A DNA stretch of 7,144 bases from Roseovarius sp. (GTDB taxonomy: Bacteria; Pseudomonadota; Alphaproteobacteria; Rhodobacterales; Rhodobacteraceae): positions 1-7,144 of the forward strand of contig SLDH01000056.1 of NCBI GenBank assembly GCA_007125415.1. Direction: 5' to 3'. The position numbers and the translations under genes were made by a program. Of the stretch, positions 5,648 to 7,144 are shown in pieces. The notes beneath the pieces are model-generated. The model did not search any database, was not told where the DNA came from, and worked only from the letters and a program-made list of their open reading frames with translations. Within the stretch, counting starts at the first letter, position 1, and each line of letters opens with the position of its first letter.

Positions 5648-6439
5648 TCAGATTTTGCGACGCATGAAGTAGCGCGCAAGGCCCCCCGCAAGCAGCGGCA
5701 GACCCACGGTAATGCAGATCATCACGAACCCCAGCGCGTTGATTTCGGGGCTGACGGAATGGCGCAGCATTCCGAAAATCTGCGTCGGCACCGTCTCCAT
5801 CCCGGAAGGACGCCAGAAGATGGTCGCGGTGATATTGTCGAAGGATATGGTGAAGGCGAAAAGCGCCCCGGCGAAAACGGCAGGCATCAAGAGCGGCAGC
5901 GTGATCTGAAAGAAGGTCTGAAGCGGGCTTGCCCCGAGCGACCGCGCGGCCTCTTCATAGTCGCGGCGTATGCCGATCAGTCGCGCCTGTACCACAAGCA
6001 CCACGAAGGGCAGCGCAATGATCGAATGACCAAGCAACAGCAGCGCGAAACTGCGCGGCACATGCACCCAGCGCAGAAAGATCAGCAGACCCACAGCCAG
6101 CACCGTTTCGGGCACCAGCACAGGTGAGATCAGAAAGGTGGTGATCAGGTTCTTGCCGCGAAACTGGTATCGCACCAGCGCCATACAGGCCAGAATGCCC
6201 AGCGTCGTGGCAATGAGCGCCGTGAGCACGCCGAGAAGCAGCGAGGTGCGCAAGGCGCGGATGATCGCCTCATTCTCGGCCAGCGCACGAAACCAGCGCA
6301 GGGAAAAACCTTCGATCGGAAAGCCGCCGAATTGCGAGGCGTTGAAGGCCAGGATCAGCACCACGACGATGGGCGCGAACATGAAGACATAGACCATCAC
6401 CGTGTAGATCTTCAGCAGCGACCAGACCTGTGATTGCAT
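5648..6439 (-). CDS. ABC transporter permease (PotC-like)
   Basis: Inner-membrane subunit of the uptake system, 263 residues, normal for PotC-type permeases. About six hydrophobic segments are visible, near residues 13-32, 66-88, 103-124, 130-150, 186-204 and 236-256. The cytoplasmic EAA loop that docks on the ATPase is EEAARSLGASPLQ at 162-174 continuing to LPLLMPA at 181-187. SPVLVPETVLAVGLL at 105-119 and SFDNITATIF at 199-208 are typical of the PotC/CysW-like half of the pair. The start is the ATG at 6439, 11 bases after the PotB-like stop; the preceding GGGGCGGA is a modest ribosome binding site. It pairs with the PotB-like subunit as a heterodimer. The transporter class is clear; the substrate is not visible in the permease itself. 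Confidence 0.95.
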   Translation of the reverse strand: MQSQVWSLLKIYTVMVYVFMFAPIVVVLILAFNASQFGGFPIEGFSLRWFRALAENEAIIRALRTSLLLGVLTALIATTLGILACMALVRYQFRGKNLITTFLISPVLVPETVLAVGLLIFLRWVHVPRSFALLLLGHSIIALPFVVLVVQARLIGIRRDYEEAARSLGASPLQTFFQITLPLLMPAVFAGALFAFTISFDNITATIFWRPSGMETVPTQIFGMLRHSVSPEINALGFVMICITVGLPLLAGGLARYFMRRKI

Positions 6440-6450
6440 GTTTCCGCCCC

Positions 6451-7144
6451 CTACCTGAATGCCCGCGCCAGCTGGTTCATGCCCATGAGCCTGCTGTAGA
6501 GGATGACCACGGAGCCCAGCAGCACCAGAAGCGTGAAGGCCAGTGTCGCGCCCATGGGCCAGTTCAGCTCGGTCATGATGGCGTCAAAGACAAGATTGCC
6601 GAAGAGGAAGTCCGACGGGCCGCCGAGGATCATCGGCGTCACGTAGCTGCCGCCCGTCAGCACGAAGACAAGCAGGCTGCCTGCCGCAAGGCCCGGCATC
6701 GACAAGGGCAGGGTCACCTCGCGAAAGGCCTGCCATGGTGTTGCCCCGAGCGTGCGCGCAGCCGGCTCGAGATTGCGGTCGATCCCTTCGAGACTGACAT
6801 AGATATTGAGGATCATGTAGGGCAGAAACACGTGGACAAACCCGACGATCACGGTGAATTCCGAATACATGATCTGGATCGGCGCATCGGTCAGCCCCAG
6901 CCACATGAAAAGCCCGTTCAGCGCCCCCTGATTGCCGAAGATGTGAATCCAGCTCAGCGTGCGGATGATGAAGCTGACCCAGAAGGGCAGGATCAGGAGC
7001 AGCAGCAGCAGCCATTTGTGCCGATAGGTGGTCATGGCGATGACATAGGCGGGGATGTAGCCAAGCACCGCGGCCAGCACCGTCACGATCACCGAAAGGC
7101 GCAAGGTCTTCCAGATGGCGTGCATGTAATAGCTGTCGGCAAAA
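6451..7144 (-). CDS. ABC transporter permease (PotB-like), partial, N-terminus beyond window
   Basis: Inner-membrane subunit forming the translocation channel with the PotC-like protein. The frame is open to the window edge: six codons (F-A-D-S-Y-Y) precede the ATG at 7125, and no stop intervenes, so that ATG is internal and the real start lies beyond 7144. About 230 residues are present; PotB-type proteins usually have some 275-300, so roughly the first 50-70, with the first membrane helix, are missing. Counting from the ATG at 7125, the EAA loop is EPAARTLGATPWQAF at 120-134 leading to LPLSMPG at 139-145. PFWVSFIIRTLSWI (47-60) and the GGS and GGP turns at 158-170 fit PotB/PotH permeases. 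A run of leucines at 39-44 lies in a membrane helix. It is the first visible gene of the operon; any promoter or regulator lies upstream, outside the window. Confidence 0.94.
   Translation of the reverse strand, partial: FADSYYMHAIWKTLRLSVIVTVLAAVLGYIPAYVIAMTTYRHKWLLLLLLILPFWVSFIIRTLSWIHIFGNQGALNGLFMWLGLTDAPIQIMYSEFTVIVGFVHVFLPYMILNIYVSLEGIDRNLEPAARTLGATPWQAFREVTLPLSMPGLAAGSLLVFVLTGGSYVTPMILGGPSDFLFGNLVFDAIMTELNWPMGATLAFTLLVLLGSVVILYSRLMGMNQLARAFR

Noticed and set aside
5201..6127. Plus-strand open frame of 308 codons opposite the binding protein and the PotC-like permease
   Set aside because: It spans the gap between two well-supported minus-strand genes, its product is rich in His, Arg and Gln, and no family is recognisable. 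The openness follows from codon bias on the opposite strand.
6998..7012. Short CAG/CTG trinucleotide run as a microsatellite
   Set aside because: It encodes consecutive leucines in a membrane helix of the PotB-like permease; codon preference for CTG explains it.
7123..7125. ATG at 7125 as the true start of the PotB-like permease
   Set aside because: The frame continues upstream to the window edge without a stop, and a protein of 224 residues would lack the first membrane helix and periplasmic segment typical of the family.

Overview
The window is a densely packed, GC-rich stretch in which every gene I can support lies on the minus strand, so transcription runs from the high to the low coordinates. 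Eight protein genes are read from 7144 down to 1. The two end genes are cut by the window edges. Neighbouring genes overlap by up to 4 bases or are separated by at most 60 bases, so this looks like one operon whose promoter lies beyond 7144. Protein style, codon use and the family mix (spermidine/putrescine-type ABC transporter, BKACE/DUF849 enzyme, class III aminotransferase, acetylpolyamine amidohydrolase-like protein) suggest an alphaproteobacterium, probably Rhodobacteraceae. That assignment is an inference from memory, not a search result.

Layout in order of transcription: a PotB-like permease (6451 to beyond 7144), a PotC-like permease (5648-6439), a Tat-exported PotD-like substrate-binding protein (4430-5611), a PotA-like ATPase (3293-4369), a class III PLP aminotransferase (1953-3296), a BKACE beta-keto acid cleavage enzyme (1019-1945), a GNAT acetyltransferase resembling diamine/spermidine acetyltransferases (540-1016), and the N-terminal part of a histone-deacetylase-superfamily amidohydrolase of the acetylpolyamine type (530 to beyond 1). 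No stretch over about 60 bases lacks a gene, and I see no tRNA, rRNA, mobile element or CRISPR array.

Together the genes describe uptake followed by catabolism of a small cationic nitrogen compound, most likely a polyamine, an acylated polyamine or a basic beta-amino acid. The transporter brings it in. The aminotransferase removes an amino group, the BKACE enzyme condenses a beta-keto acid with acetyl-CoA to give acetoacetate and a new acyl-CoA, and the acetyltransferase and amidohydrolase would add or remove N-acyl groups. The families are clear; the actual substrate is not.

Two small non-coding elements stand out. A 13-bp hairpin sits just after the binding-protein gene and forms fully only in minus-strand RNA. 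A perfect 11-bp tandem duplication lies immediately upstream of the binding-protein ribosome binding site.
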